A stretch of DNA of 64,000 nt, taken from assembly GCA_938015435.1 (NCBI GenBank), contig CALLPN010000042.1:1-64000 (forward strand), written 5' to 3'. Below the pieces are notes generated by a model, which searched no databases, was not told the DNA's origin, and worked only from the letters and a program-made list of their open reading frames with translations. Position numbers and translations under genes: made by a program. Positions 1 through 10,091 of the stretch are shown one piece after another. The stretch comes from an uncultured Saprospiraceae bacterium (GTDB lineage Bacteria; Bacteroidota; Bacteroidia; Chitinophagales; Saprospiraceae). How positions within the stretch are numbered: the first letter of the stretch is position 1; every line of letters begins with the position of its first letter.

Positions 1-1
1 A

Positions 2-3000
2 GCAACAGCAAGTACAACAAGCGGTACTGCACCATATACATATGCATGGTCAAATGGATCAACAACTTCGATGATCAATAATCTATCATCAGGTGACTAT
101 AATGTAACAGTAACAGATGCAGCGGGATGTACAGATGTATCCATGACATCAGTTAGTTCATCAAATTCACCGCAGGCCACTGCAACATCATCAGATACAA
201 GTTGTGGAGAAAATAATGGTACAGTGAGTGTAACTGCAACATCAGGAACAATGCCATATACTTATGCTTGGTCTAATGGAGGAAGCTCTGCATCTATCAC
301 AGGATTAAGTGGAGGAACATACACAGCAACAGTAACAGATGCTGCAGGATGTATATCAACGGCAAGTACAACTATAGAAGGATCTACTTCACCAATAGTC
401 AATACATCAGCAATGGCAACGACATGTGGAGAAGATAATGGTACAGCTAGTGCAACTGCAACAAGCGGAGTAGCACCATACTCATATGCATGGTCAACTG
501 GATCATCTAATGCATCTTTAACAGGATTAGCTGCTGGATCATACACAGTAACAGCAACAGATAGTGAGGGATGTACGACTACATCAACAACATCGGTTGG
601 AGATTCTACATCGCCTAATGTAAATGCGTCAGCAACAGCAACAAGTTGTGGAGAGAATAACGGAACAGCAACAGCAACTACAACAAGTGGTACGGCTCCA
701 TACACATATGCATGGTCAACTGGATCTACAACATCAATGATTAATAATCTATCATCAGGTGACTATAATGTAACAGTAACAGATGCTGCTGGATGTACAG
801 ATGTATCTTCAACTACAGTTACTTCATCAAATTCACCGCAAGCCAGTGCAACATCATCAGATACAAGTTGTGGAGAAAATAATGGTACTGCAAGTGTAAC
901 AGCTACATCAGGAACAGCTCCTTATTCTTATGCATGGTCAAATGGAGGAAGCTCTGCATCCATCACAGGATTGAGTGGAGGAACATATACAGCAACAGTA
1001 ACAGATGCTGCAGGATGTATATCAACGGCAAGTACAACTGTAGAAGGATCTACTTCGCCAATAGCTAACACTTCATCGATGGCTACGACATGTGGAGAAA
1101 ATAATGGTACAGCTACAGCAACTGCAACAAGCGGAGTAGCACCATATACATATGCATGGTCAAATGGATCATCCATTGCATCTTTAACAGGATTAACTGC
1201 AGGATCATATACAGTGACAATAACAGATAGCGAAGGATGTACATCTACATCAACAACAACAGTTGGAGATTCTACATCACCTAATGTAACTGCATCAGCA
1301 ACAGCAACAAGTTGTGGAGAGAATAACGGAACAGCAACAGCAAGTACAACAAGTGGAACAGCACCATATACATATGTATGGTCAACAGGATCAACAACAT
1401 CAATGATCAATAATCTTTCTGCAGTCGATTATACAGTAACAGTAACAGATGCTGCAGGATGTACAGATGTATCTACTGCTTCAGTTACTTCATCAAACTC
1501 ACCGCAAGCCAGTGCAACATCATCAGATACGAGCTGTGGAGAAAATAATGGTACTGCAAGTGTAACAGCAACATCAGGGACAGCACCATATACATATACA
1601 TGGTCAAATGGTGGAAGCACTGCATCTATTACAGGATTAAGTGGAGGAACATACACGGCAACAGTAACAGATGCTGCAGGATGTATATCAACGGCAAGTA
1701 CAACTGTAGAAGGATCTACTTCACCATTAGCGAATACATCGGCAATGGCTACTTCATGTGGAGAAGATAATGGTACAGCTACAGCAACTGCAACAAGCGG
1801 AGTAGCACCATACACATATGCATGGTCAAATGGATCATCCAATGCATCTATGTCAGGATTAGCTGCAGGATCATACACAGTGACAATAACGGATAGCGAA
1901 GGATGTACATCTACATCAACAACAACGGTAGGAGACTCTACCTCACCGAATGTAACTACATCATCTACAGCAACAAGTTGTGGGGAAAATAACGCAACTG
2001 CAACAGCAAGTACGACAAGTGGAACAGCACCATATACATATGTATGGTCAACAGGATCAACAACGTCAATGCTAAATAACCTTTCTGCAGGCGATTATAC
2101 AGTAACAGTAACAGATGCTGCAGGATGTACAGATGTATCTACTGCTTCGGTTACTTCATCAAACTCACCGCAAGCCAATGCAACATCAACAGATACGAGC
2201 TGTGGAGAAAATAATGGTACTGCGAGTGTAACAGCAACATCAGGAACAGGCCCTTACACTTATGGATGGTCTAACGGAGGTAGTTCTGCATCTATTTCAG
2301 GATTGACACCAGGATCTTACACGGTAACAGTAACAGATGCTGCAGGATGTATAGTTACAGCAAACACGACGATTGGCTCTTCGATTGAAGCATTAGTAAC
2401 AACTAGTGCAACAGATACCACATGTGGAGAAGATACTGGTTCTGCTTCTGCTACAGGAACAAGTGGAGTAGCACCATTTACCTATGCCTGGTCTAATGGA
2501 TCTTCTAACGCGTCCGTAACAGGATTAGCTGCTGGATCATATACAGTAACAGTAACAGATAGCGAAGGATGTACAGATTCTTCTACAACTACAGTGGGAG
2601 ATTCTTCATCACCTAATGTTACAGCAACAGCGACATCAACAAGTTGTGGAGAAAACAATGGAACAGTAACAGCAAGTACAACAAGTGGTACGGCACCATA
2701 TACATATGTATGGTCTAATGGATCTACTACGGCAATGCTTAATAATTTAGCAACAAGTGACTATACAGTTACCGTAACAGATGCTGCAGGATGTACAGAT
2801 GTATTTTCAACTACAGTAACTTCATCAAACTCACCACAAGTAACAGCAGCATCTACAGCTACAAGCTGTGGAGAGAACAATGGTACGGCAAGTGTAACTG
2901 CAACGTCAGGGATAGCGCCATATACATATGCATGGTCTAATGGTGGAACTTCAGCATCTATCACAGGTCTGAGCAATGGATCATACACGGTAACTGTAAC

Positions 3001-4370
3001 AGATGCAGCAGGATGTATAGCAACAGCAACTACAAACGTTGGTGCATCAACTTCACCAATAGCATCAACTTCAGGAATGGCTACGACATGTGGGGAAAAC
3101 AATGGTATTGCAACGGCAAGTGCAACAAGCGGAACAGCACCATATACATACTCATGGTCAAATGGATCATCTAATGCATCTATAACAGGATTAGCTGCTG
3201 GGTCTTATACAGTAACAATTACTGATAGCGAAGGATGTACAGGAGTATCAAGTATCTCAATCAATGATTCTAATAGTCCAATAGCATCTGCTATATCATC
3301 AGGTACAACATGTGGAAGTAACAATGGTACTGCAACGGCAAGTGCAACAAGCGGAACAGCACCATATACATATGCATGGTCTAATGGCTTATCTGGAGCA
3401 ACTCAATCTGGATTAAGTGCTGGGGCTTACTCAGTTACAGTAACAGATGCCGCTGGTTGTACTGGAGTAGCTACCGCAACGGTAACAAACTCTAATCCGA
3501 TATCAGCTAATATGTCTAGCACAGATACAACTTGTGCAGAAGACAATGGAACAGCTACTGCACAAGGCGCAAATGGAACTGCACCATATACTTATGTTTG
3601 GTTTAATGGATCAAATAACAATAGTGTAAGTGGACTTTCTACAGGAACATATTCAGTAACAATTACAGATGCAATAGGATGTACTGTAGTCGGTTCTACT
3701 GCGGTAGAAGACTCTTCTTCACCTACGGTGACTACTAATAGTACAAACACAACATGCGGAGAAAATAATGGTGGTGCAACTGCTACTGGAACTCAAGGAA
3801 CAGCGCCATACACATACTTATGGTCTAATGGGTCAACAAACCAGAACATATCTAACTTGGCAGCAGGGACATACTCTGTTACTATGACAGATGCAATCGG
3901 ATGCGTTGCAACAGGAACATCAGTCGTATCAGGTTCTATGAATGTAGTAGCTAATGCAATTTCAACAGAGACAACATGTGGAATGAATACAGGAACGGCT
4001 ACTGCAAGCGCTACTAATGGTACAGCACCTTATACTTACTTATGGTCTACATCAGCGACAACGCAAACCATCACGAATCTAACAGCAGGTACTTACACAG
4101 TAACTGTTACAGATGCCGTTGGATGTACGGATGCAGCTTCTGTAGTTGTAGAAGGATCTAGTAATCCATCTATAGTAGTTGGGTCTGCCCCAGAAATTTG
4201 TGGAATGATGGATGGAGTAGTTACAGTGAGTATTTCAAACGGAATGGCACCTTATCAAGTAATATGGTCTAATGGATCTACCGAAGAAACGCAAACAGGG
4301 TTAGCAGGAGGAACATACTCAGTAACGGTAACAGACTCTAAAGGATGTACAGCTACTGGATCTATCGGAG
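2..4370 (+). repeat. SprB repeat array with a 666-bp higher-order period
   Basis: Inside the adhesin, three consecutive 74-residue units form a 222-residue (666-bp) super-unit. The anchor codon ATG/Met before (I/L)NNL recurs at 71, 737, 1403, 2069 and 2735, exactly 666 bp apart each time. Units after about 3250 are more diverged and no longer follow the three-unit order clearly. This is recent tandem amplification and is prone to assembly collapse. Confidence 0.92.
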
Positions 4371-5935
4371 TAGAAGGAAGTATCACTCCAGATGGTGGAG
4401 TGATAAATGAAGAAGGGGAGACTGCGATTGAGTATTGTATTGAAGGAACCATGGATATGTTGACTGAACTTAATCTTACAAATGAAGTAGGGACTAACAT
4501 GACTTGGATAATTACTAGTGAAACGGGTACTATCCAACACATATTAGATTATGATGGTATTGCAGGATTTGATTTTGATGATCAAAACATTGGAACATGT
4601 TTAATCTATCATCTAAGTTATGAGGACATCATGAACCTTAGTGTAGGTAGTAACATTAGTACATTCTCAGGATGTTACGATCTATCTAATCCTATTACAT
4701 TGACTAAGTATGGTTTAGCCGATTACAGCGAATCTTCATTATTAATAGATATGGATATGTGCGCAGCTGATGGAACTACTAACGAAGCAAACGATTATTC
4801 AGAATTTACGGCAACTATTGATAACGATAGTAACTGTGCGACATTAAGTGTAGTAGGTGGTAATCTCTATAGAGATAATCCAAGTATAAATGGTCACTCA
4901 TGTACTGAAGGTGTAGATGGAAGTGTGGCAATGTGTGTGTCCTCTGATGCAGGTTGTGATTACAATCCAAGTTCTGATAAAGCGATCAAATTGGATATTG
5001 AAATTGTACCAGCTTCAAATGGATCTTCAAGATTGACAGAGCTTTCTTTCTTTGAAAAAGCACCGGAGGTATTCAGTTGGATAGATGGAAACGCAGGACC
5101 TAACAATTACCCAACTAGATTTGGAGTAAGAGTGTTAAAAGGAACTGAAGTTGTATTCCAGCAATCAGGTCTTACGACTCTAAGAGAGTGGAACGAAAGA
5201 ACATTCACTTTCTCTGGAGATGATTTCTTAGTGACAGAGACAACGACATTTACAGTTGAGTTACTAGCATATTGTATTATTGATAATGGATTTCCAGTAA
5301 CTGCATGGGATATCGATGATCTGATGCTTGTTACAGAATGTGATAACGTTATTGAAGAAGGAACATTTACAGGTGGCCCTTATGAAATCTGTTTAGATGG
5401 AATTCCTGATTTCATTACAGACCTTACATTAGAGGGAGCAGAAGGAGCAATTGTGAAATTAGTGTTAGTAGATGAGTCTAATTCTATTATAGCTAACTTC
5501 GATGACTTAGCTGAATTCGCTACTTTAGATTTTGAATCATTAACTGCCGGTACATGTACTCTATATGCGATATCAGCAGGAGTAGGGTTTACAGGATGTG
5601 AGGTAGGAAATACATTAAAATTTGATTTCGAAGGATGTTACAAATTATCAAATCCGGTTACGTTTACGAAGATGGCATGTGGTACTTTAGTAGGAACTTA
5701 TCCTAATCCAACGAATTCAAAAGTTACTATCAGTAACATGCATACAATGAAAGGTGATAAAACGGTAACGATTTATAACGCTAGAGGTAAGGTAGTTAGA
5801 TCTTACAATGTATCTAGTGGAATTGTAAACGATGAAGTTGATCTTTCAGAATATACTGCAGGACTTTATATGATTCAAATCATTACAACTGGTGGTCATA
5901 AGATTACTAAGTCTGTGATGAAAGTGAAGAATTAA
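2..5935 (+). CDS. Giant SprB-repeat cell-surface adhesin, 5'-truncated by window edge, T9SS sorted
   Basis: The reading frame is open from base 2, so the true start lies upstream and at least 1,977 residues are visible. Most of the protein is a tandem array of about 74-residue SprB-type repeats: one partial and 19 complete units. Each unit has a Cys-Gly-Glu-Asn-Asn-Gly start, an APYTYAWSNG core and an AGxYTVTVTDxxGC end. The last roughly 500 residues are non-repetitive: two similar Cys-containing modules flank a jelly-roll-like region. The final 80 or so residues (YPNPTNSKVTIS to SVMKVKN) form a type A T9SS sorting domain. Proteins of this kind are exported by T9SS and anchored at the surface as adhesins or gliding filaments. 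Composition is extremely rich in Thr, Ser and Ala. A strong terminator follows. Exact function is inferred from the family only. Confidence 0.93.
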   Translation, partial: ATASTTSGTAPYTYAWSNGSTTSMINNLSSGDYNVTVTDAAGCTDVSMTSVSSSNSPQATATSSDTSCGENNGTVSVTATSGTMPYTYAWSNGGSSASITGLSGGTYTATVTDAAGCISTASTTIEGSTSPIVNTSAMATTCGEDNGTASATATSGVAPYSYAWSTGSSNASLTGLAAGSYTVTATDSEGCTTTSTTSVGDSTSPNVNASATATSCGENNGTATATTTSGTAPYTYAWSTGSTTSMINNLSSGDYNVTVTDAAGCTDVSSTTVTSSNSPQASATSSDTSCGENNGTASVTATSGTAPYSYAWSNGGSSASITGLSGGTYTATVTDAAGCISTASTTVEGSTSPIANTSSMATTCGENNGTATATATSGVAPYTYAWSNGSSIASLTGLTAGSYTVTITDSEGCTSTSTTTVGDSTSPNVTASATATSCGENNGTATASTTSGTAPYTYVWSTGSTTSMINNLSAVDYTVTVTDAAGCTDVSTASVTSSNSPQASATSSDTSCGENNGTASVTATSGTAPYTYTWSNGGSTASITGLSGGTYTATVTDAAGCISTASTTVEGSTSPLANTSAMATSCGEDNGTATATATSGVAPYTYAWSNGSSNASMSGLAAGSYTVTITDSEGCTSTSTTTVGDSTSPNVTTSSTATSCGENNATATASTTSGTAPYTYVWSTGSTTSMLNNLSAGDYTVTVTDAAGCTDVSTASVTSSNSPQANATSTDTSCGENNGTASVTATSGTGPYTYGWSNGGSSASISGLTPGSYTVTVTDAAGCIVTANTTIGSSIEALVTTSATDTTCGEDTGSASATGTSGVAPFTYAWSNGSSNASVTGLAAGSYTVTVTDSEGCTDSSTTTVGDSSSPNVTATATSTSCGENNGTVTASTTSGTAPYTYVWSNGSTTAMLNNLATSDYTVTVTDAAGCTDVFSTTVTSSNSPQVTAASTATSCGENNGTASVTATSGIAPYTYAWSNGGTSASITGLSNGSYTVTVTDAAGCIATATTNVGASTSPIASTSGMATTCGENNGIATASATSGTAPYTYSWSNGSSNASITGLAAGSYTVTITDSEGCTGVSSISINDSNSPIASAISSGTTCGSNNGTATASATSGTAPYTYAWSNGLSGATQSGLSAGAYSVTVTDAAGCTGVATATVTNSNPISANMSSTDTTCAEDNGTATAQGANGTAPYTYVWFNGSNNNSVSGLSTGTYSVTITDAIGCTVVGSTAVEDSSSPTVTTNSTNTTCGENNGGATATGTQGTAPYTYLWSNGSTNQNISNLAAGTYSVTMTDAIGCVATGTSVVSGSMNVVANAISTETTCGMNTGTATASATNGTAPYTYLWSTSATTQTITNLTAGTYTVTVTDAVGCTDAASVVVEGSSNPSIVVGSAPEICGMMDGVVTVSISNGMAPYQVIWSNGSTEETQTGLAGGTYSVTVTDSKGCTATGSIGVEGSITPDGGVINEEGETAIEYCIEGTMDMLTELNLTNEVGTNMTWIITSETGTIQHILDYDGIAGFDFDDQNIGTCLIYHLSYEDIMNLSVGSNISTFSGCYDLSNPITLTKYGLADYSESSLLIDMDMCAADGTTNEANDYSEFTATIDNDSNCATLSVVGGNLYRDNPSINGHSCTEGVDGSVAMCVSSDAGCDYNPSSDKAIKLDIEIVPASNGSSRLTELSFFEKAPEVFSWIDGNAGPNNYPTRFGVRVLKGTEVVFQQSGLTTLREWNERTFTFSGDDFLVTETTTFTVELLAYCIIDNGFPVTAWDIDDLMLVTECDNVIEEGTFTGGPYEICLDGIPDFITDLTLEGAEGAIVKLVLVDESNSIIANFDDLAEFATLDFESLTAGTCTLYAISAGVGFTGCEVGNTLKFDFEGCYKLSNPVTFTKMACGTLVGTYPNPTNSKVTISNMHTMKGDKTVTIYNARGKVVRSYNVSSGIVNDEVDLSEYTAGLYMIQIITTGGHKITKSVMKVKN

Positions 5936-5964
5936 AAAGAGTATAGGATTATTGAAGTTATATA

Positions 5965-6003
5965 AGCCTGTGTCGAGAAATCGATACAGGCTTCTTTTGT
6001 TTA
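5965..6003 (+). terminator. Rho-independent terminator of the adhesin gene
   Basis: A 12-bp stem (5965-5976 with 5981-5992, one G-U pair) is closed by a GAAA tetraloop and followed by TTCTTTTGTTT. It lies 30 bp after the stop codon. Confidence 0.9.
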
Positions 6004-6376
6004 GTTTAATTCTGTTGGCAATGAGACATTATCATTTATTGGGGTTGCGTTTTGTTTTAGGAAGGAAATACAATCTTAGTCTTTAGCTTAGGTGAATAAT
6101 TCAAGCGACTAAATAGGGGAGAGTAACATAAGTGTATGAGACTGTATTAAAGCGAAATGACAATATATATTGTCAGATCTATTTTAATATACTGTAAGTT
6201 GATCTGCCTGTAGTCACAAGGGGTTTATCCGCATAGTTATCGAACAACATGGGGTCTCGATGAGACACTTATGGATAGAAATACTTAGAATAAGAAGCTA
6301 TGGCTTGAGATTAATAGCTATTCATTTAATAAAGATGGAAGTACGTCAACCTATTTAATACTCCCGGAGATGTAGA
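6004..6376. other. Intergenic region, nothing recognised
   Basis: This AT-rich gap lies between the adhesin terminator and the 3' end of the convergent acetyltransferase gene. I see no conserved coding frame, RNA motif or clear promoter. Confidence 0.5.
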
Positions 6377-6898
6377 TTAAAATACTAGTCCAAACTGCAT
6401 TAGCACTTCATTGTCATCCTCCAATTCTACATCTTTAGTGAATTTCATTCCTAATTTTTGAATGAGATTCTGAGAAGCAACGTTTGCTCTAGTAGTAATG
6501 GCCGTTATTTTTTTGATGCCAAATTTATGCTCTGCGAGCCACATCATTTTGACAGAAGACTCATAGCTATAGCCTTTACCCATAAACTGAGGTAGCATGG
6601 AGAATCCTATATCCACATCTTCTATTCCTGGCCGCGCATAGATGCCGCATGTGCCAAGTTTTGATAGATCTTCCTTTAGTATTACAGTATAATTACCATA
6701 GCCTTTTTCTTCATATTGCGTGAGCATACGATCTTCGATATATTGGGACGCTGCTTCTAATGAATGGACATTACGATCTCCGATATGCTCCAACCATCCT
6801 GGAGTGTTGAGCAGCTCATAGATAAATGCGGCATCTTCTATACCAGTAGGTTTTAATATTAACCTTTCAGTTTCGTATTGGATTTTTGGTCTGCTCAT
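6377..6898 (-). CDS. GNAT family N-acetyltransferase (RimJ/RimL-like)
   Basis: 173 residues, the usual size for the RimJ/RimL-type GNAT family. The N-terminus ETERLILKPTGIEDAAFIYEL is the typical first strand and helix. The middle has GIYARPGIEDVDIGFSMLPQFMGKGYSYES, where the acetyl-CoA loop (Q/R-x-x-G-x-G/A) appears as QFMGKG, followed by ITTRANVASQNLIQKLGMKF, the family's C-terminal helix and strand. Such enzymes transfer acetyl from acetyl-CoA to an amine, often a protein N-terminus or small molecule; the substrate cannot be told from sequence. It is a single gene transcribed toward the adhesin, with no partner gene nearby. Confidence 0.9.
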   Translation of the reverse strand: MSRPKIQYETERLILKPTGIEDAAFIYELLNTPGWLEHIGDRNVHSLEAASQYIEDRMLTQYEEKGYGNYTVILKEDLSKLGTCGIYARPGIEDVDIGFSMLPQFMGKGYSYESSVKMMWLAEHKFGIKKITAITTRANVASQNLIQKLGMKFTKDVELEDDNEVLMQFGLVF

Positions 6899-7008
6899 AC
6901 GTACTCTTATCTAAATTTTAATTAGACATCATGATTAAAAGAAAATCAAGGCTTGTTAGCTATCGTTAGCGAACACAGCAATTAATATCCAGAAGAAGAT
7001 TCAAGTCA

Positions 7009-7578
7009 TTAGAAGAAAAACCCTAAACTGAAAGTCCAGATATCCAGCTTACTGTCTGGTCTCATGGAGATTGCATTGACTAGACCTTTTTCGTATTCTA
7101 CATCTAAGGTGATAAACGATATATCTATTCCAAGACCTGCAATAGCGCCTGCATAGGCTCCAGTATATTCGTAAGGAACCAGGTCCGGATCATATTCTAA
7201 ATTGAAATTAAAAGAACCATATACTTTTGCTCTTAATGTGATAAGATGTGTAAACTGGTGTAAGTTAAATCCAAGTCCAAATCTAGTCTTGAGTAAACTG
7301 TGTGATTCTTTAGGAGTCAAATATTCTGCATCAGGAGTCGCTAATAAAGTTAGGTTATGATATTGTATACCACCGCCAAAGTACATAGTACCACTAAATA
7401 GTCGAGCATCGAGTCCTATATGGTATCCTGTTATAGCAGTACCTTCTGGTGTGAACACCTTATCGCTGCTAGTTCCATTAGTAAGACCTGTATAGATGAT
7501 AGCTCCACCTTTACCTTGAGCTTGTAGTTGGGGTGCAGCAAATGATATTACAGATAATATGATGAAAATTCTTAACAT
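7009..7578 (-). CDS. Small secreted protein, probable outer-membrane beta-barrel
   Basis: 189 residues. A signal peptide occupies about 1-20 (hydrophobic IFIILSVISFAAPQLQ, cleavage near AQG). The mature part alternates hydrophobic and polar residues in strand-like segments with many Gly and aromatic residues, and it ends in SLGFFF. A terminal aromatic residue is characteristic of outer-membrane beta-barrels recognised by the Bam machinery. I do not recognise a named family; many Bacteroidota genomes carry small barrels like this of unknown role. It is a single gene, reverse to its right-hand neighbour lgt. Confidence 0.75.
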   Translation of the reverse strand: MLRIFIILSVISFAAPQLQAQGKGGAIIYTGLTNGTSSDKVFTPEGTAITGYHIGLDARLFSGTMYFGGGIQYHNLTLLATPDAEYLTPKESHSLLKTRFGLGFNLHQFTHLITLRAKVYGSFNFNLEYDPDLVPYEYTGAYAGAIAGLGIDISFITLDVEYEKGLVNAISMRPDSKLDIWTFSLGFFF

Positions 7579-8034
7579 CGTTGAAAATTTTTCGTTTTCG
7601 ATATCCTATTAGGATAGCAATGGTTTAACAAAGGGGTTCGGTTTTAGCAATTTTGCGTCTGAAGTAACATTCACATGACCTCAATTACAATACAATATAT
7701 TGTTTTTTGAGCGAATTTCGAGTTCTAAAGACGCTTACTCTAAAAGCTTGATTAATAAAAGTAATATAAATTCTTGCTTTTCAGCAAGAAGCTTTAATAT
7801 TGTTAGATTACAGAAGCGCAGTCTAGTAGCGATACATCTTGAAATTTGACTATTTGTACTCCTTTTCATTTCATTTCGAGTGCATAGTATACGATAAGAA
7901 TACATGAACTTAAGAAATAGATTTGAAGCATATTATTAATAAACACCTTCAGTTAAGATTTACGAAGTAAATGTAAGATAACCAATAGTTTAAGGCGTTT
8001 ACTTAACTTTACACAACTAACCAATATAAAAATT
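7579..8034. other. Divergent intergenic region with an isolated perfect hairpin
   Basis: This region separates the reverse barrel gene from lgt and must hold both promoters. A perfect 8-bp inverted repeat (7771-7778 with 7783-7790) stands alone. Read on the minus strand its loop is GAAA, followed by TTTATATTACTTTT, like a terminator, yet no minus-strand gene lies upstream. No protein-coding frame is evident. Confidence 0.5.
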
Positions 8035-9264
8035 ATGTACCCTGATCTCAGTTATTTACTTCACGATTTGTTAGGTACTCAAACTGATAATTGGACATCG
8101 ATTTTCAAGACTTTTGGATTATTACTTGCCTGCGCATTACTTGCTGCAGGGTGGGTACTCAAAAAAGAATTAATTAGACTTGAATCTGAAGGTAAGATTA
8201 ATGCAATCCAATCGAATGTCAAATCAACAGCTACAAAGTTAAGTGATGTAGTGACAAATGGATTTATCTCTTTTTTGTTTGGATTGAAAATTCCATACAT
8301 CATTGGTCATTTATCAGAGTTTCAGGCAGATCCAGCGGGTGTTATATTTTCTCTTAAAGGGAATTGGCCGATCGGGTTACTCATAGGTCTGGTAGTCGTG
8401 GTATATTTTTATTTAGATAGCAAAAAAAATCCCGCTGATCCGGCAATCGAAGAGGTGATGCTAAGTCCTCATGAAAAAACTTCAGATATCGTAATACTTG
8501 CAGGTCTGAGTGGTGTGATCGGAGCTAAACTTTTTTCAGTGTTTGAAAATCTACCCGCATTAGCTAATGATCCGATGGGAGTATTATTTAGTGGTAGTGG
8601 ACTCAATGTGTTGGGCGGTGTGATTGTGGCTACGATTGTTGTAATCTGGTATATTCGTAAGCTTAAAATCAATCCTTGGTATGTAATGGATATTGGAGGT
8701 ATGGGGATCTTAGTAGGATATGCAGTTGGCAGATTAGGCTGTCAGCTATCAGGGGATGGTGATTGGGGTGTAGTCGCAGCAGCGATTCCAGAATATTGGG
8801 TTTTACCTGATTGGATGTGGTCTTACGATTTCCCTAATAATGTTGCTCAGAGTGGCGGGCTTGTCGAAGGCTGTTCTCAAGAAGCATATGATGCAGCCTA
8901 CAAGAAAGGTATATCAGAAGAAGACAGATGTTTCACGGCTTGTGGAATTAGATATTGCCATCAGCTGAGAGAAGCCGTATATACAACTTCTGTTTTTGAA
9001 TCTATATTTTGGTTTGGTGGATTTCTACTGCTGTGGATCATGCGTAGAAAAATACAAATTGCAGGAATCCTTTTCTTCTTGTATATGATATATAATGGTA
9101 TCATGAGATTCTTAATCGAAGAAATAAGAGTGAATGATAAAAGTAATTTTTTAGGCATTGAAATGTCGCAAGCTCAGAAGATTTCAACGTTATTTATATT
9201 AGGTGGAATCGTAGGTATCCTTTGGTTAATCAATAGGGACAAAAAGAATATTGAAATAACATAA
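8035..9264 (+). CDS. lgt: Prolipoprotein diacylglyceryl transferase
   Basis: Inner-membrane enzyme that moves the diacylglyceryl group from phosphatidylglycerol to the lipobox cysteine, the first step of lipoprotein maturation. 409 residues with about seven hydrophobic segments. The Lgt signature appears as AVGRLGCQLSGDGDWG (Arg and Gly-Asp conserved), and the C-terminal YNGIMRFLIEEIRVN carries the second conserved Arg/Glu region. It is longer than the usual 260-300 residues because of an N-terminal extension and an insert between the signature and the last helices that contains several cysteines. The region that in Escherichia coli carries His103 reads GLNVLGG and lacks the His. It heads an operon with two paralogous secreted proteins 2 bp downstream. 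Confidence 0.93.
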   Translation: MYPDLSYLLHDLLGTQTDNWTSIFKTFGLLLACALLAAGWVLKKELIRLESEGKINAIQSNVKSTATKLSDVVTNGFISFLFGLKIPYIIGHLSEFQADPAGVIFSLKGNWPIGLLIGLVVVVYFYLDSKKNPADPAIEEVMLSPHEKTSDIVILAGLSGVIGAKLFSVFENLPALANDPMGVLFSGSGLNVLGGVIVATIVVIWYIRKLKINPWYVMDIGGMGILVGYAVGRLGCQLSGDGDWGVVAAAIPEYWVLPDWMWSYDFPNNVAQSGGLVEGCSQEAYDAAYKKGISEEDRCFTACGIRYCHQLREAVYTTSVFESIFWFGGFLLLWIMRRKIQIAGILFFLYMIYNGIMRFLIEEIRVNDKSNFLGIEMSQAQKISTLFILGGIVGILWLINRDKKNIEIT

Positions 9265-9266
9265 CA

Positions 9267-10091
9267 ATGAATCAATCGATCTTGAAAAAAACAATAGGTA
9301 CACTGTTTTTATTAATTGCACTAGTGTGGATACAACCACTTTTGGCGCAAGATAAGATTATCACTAATCGTGGAGATAAAATCTTATGTACAGTAACACG
9401 AATCGATGATGTCAATATTGAATATCTCGATTCAAATGATGAATTTGGAATAATCGAAAAGAAATATGTCAAGGTCGTTGAATTTAGTAAGCACCCAAGA
9501 AAGGTAATTGACCATGCTGACGACACTTCGAAGGCAATCAAATTTAATTTGTTATCTCTTATTAATAATTCAATTCAGTTCTCTTACGAAAAAGCTCTAG
9601 ATCCTATGAGTAGTATTGAGATTACATTCAAAATATTTGGGGTAAGTGTCAAGGATTTTCCGGAAGCAAAGAAAGGCGGAGGATTAGATATTGGATATAG
9701 ATTTAGACTGGGAGAATTGATTAGTGGGTTACGTAAAATCGACAATGCTCATGTACTAGATGGAGTAGGGCTCAAGCCTGTCATTGGCGGAAGTTATGCT
9801 CAGATAGATATTGAAAATGCAAAAGAGCAATATTACTATGTACATATAGGCGCGATTTTTAACTACCAAGCTGCGTTCAAAAATAAGATACTATTTGAAG
9901 CTTATGGTGGCATCCACATCTACAAAGGAAAGAATACAATTAATTTTTCTAATACTCCGCCATTATCAGGAGTCTTAGATTTTGAAGATGGAGATCTTAT
10001 TGGAAGTGATAACCTTGCTATTAGTTATGGTATTAAGCTGGGATATTTATTTGGTGGATTTGATAGAAATGCAAGATTATTACGATGGTAA
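9267..10091 (+). CDS. Secreted protein of unknown function, paralogue 1, lgt operon
   Basis: 274 residues, starting 2 bp after the lgt stop, so very probably translated from the same mRNA. The signal peptide is about 1-27 (LFLLIALVWIQPLLAQ). The N-terminal 60 residues after cleavage have the pattern D-x-I-x-x-x-x-G-x-x-I-x-C-x-V-x-x-I-D/E-D, also seen in the next gene. The rest is strand-rich with aromatic ends, as in an outer-membrane barrel, but it ends in RLLRW rather than a clear barrel terminus. I do not recognise a named family. The 3' end overlaps the next gene by 7 bp, which suggests translational coupling. Confidence 0.75.
   Translation: MNQSILKKTIGTLFLLIALVWIQPLLAQDKIITNRGDKILCTVTRIDDVNIEYLDSNDEFGIIEKKYVKVVEFSKHPRKVIDHADDTSKAIKFNLLSLINNSIQFSYEKALDPMSSIEITFKIFGVSVKDFPEAKKGGGLDIGYRFRLGELISGLRKIDNAHVLDGVGLKPVIGGSYAQIDIENAKEQYYYVHIGAIFNYQAAFKNKILFEAYGGIHIYKGKNTINFSNTPPLSGVLDFEDGDLIGSDNLAISYGIKLGYLFGGFDRNARLLRW

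Noticed and set aside
262..3102. Long reverse-strand frames across the adhesin repeats (262-705, 928-1410, 1429-1878, 2761-3102)
   Set aside because: They are mirror frames of the repeated codons (ACA, GCA, TCA rich) and encode repetitive hydrophobic sequence with no start context.
2..4370. Repeats considered as a CRISPR array
   Set aside because: Repeats are in frame, 222 bp and 666 bp long, translate to SprB units and have no spacers.
4255..4542. Reverse frames at the end of the repeat array
   Set aside because: Antisense of well-supported adhesin coding sequence.
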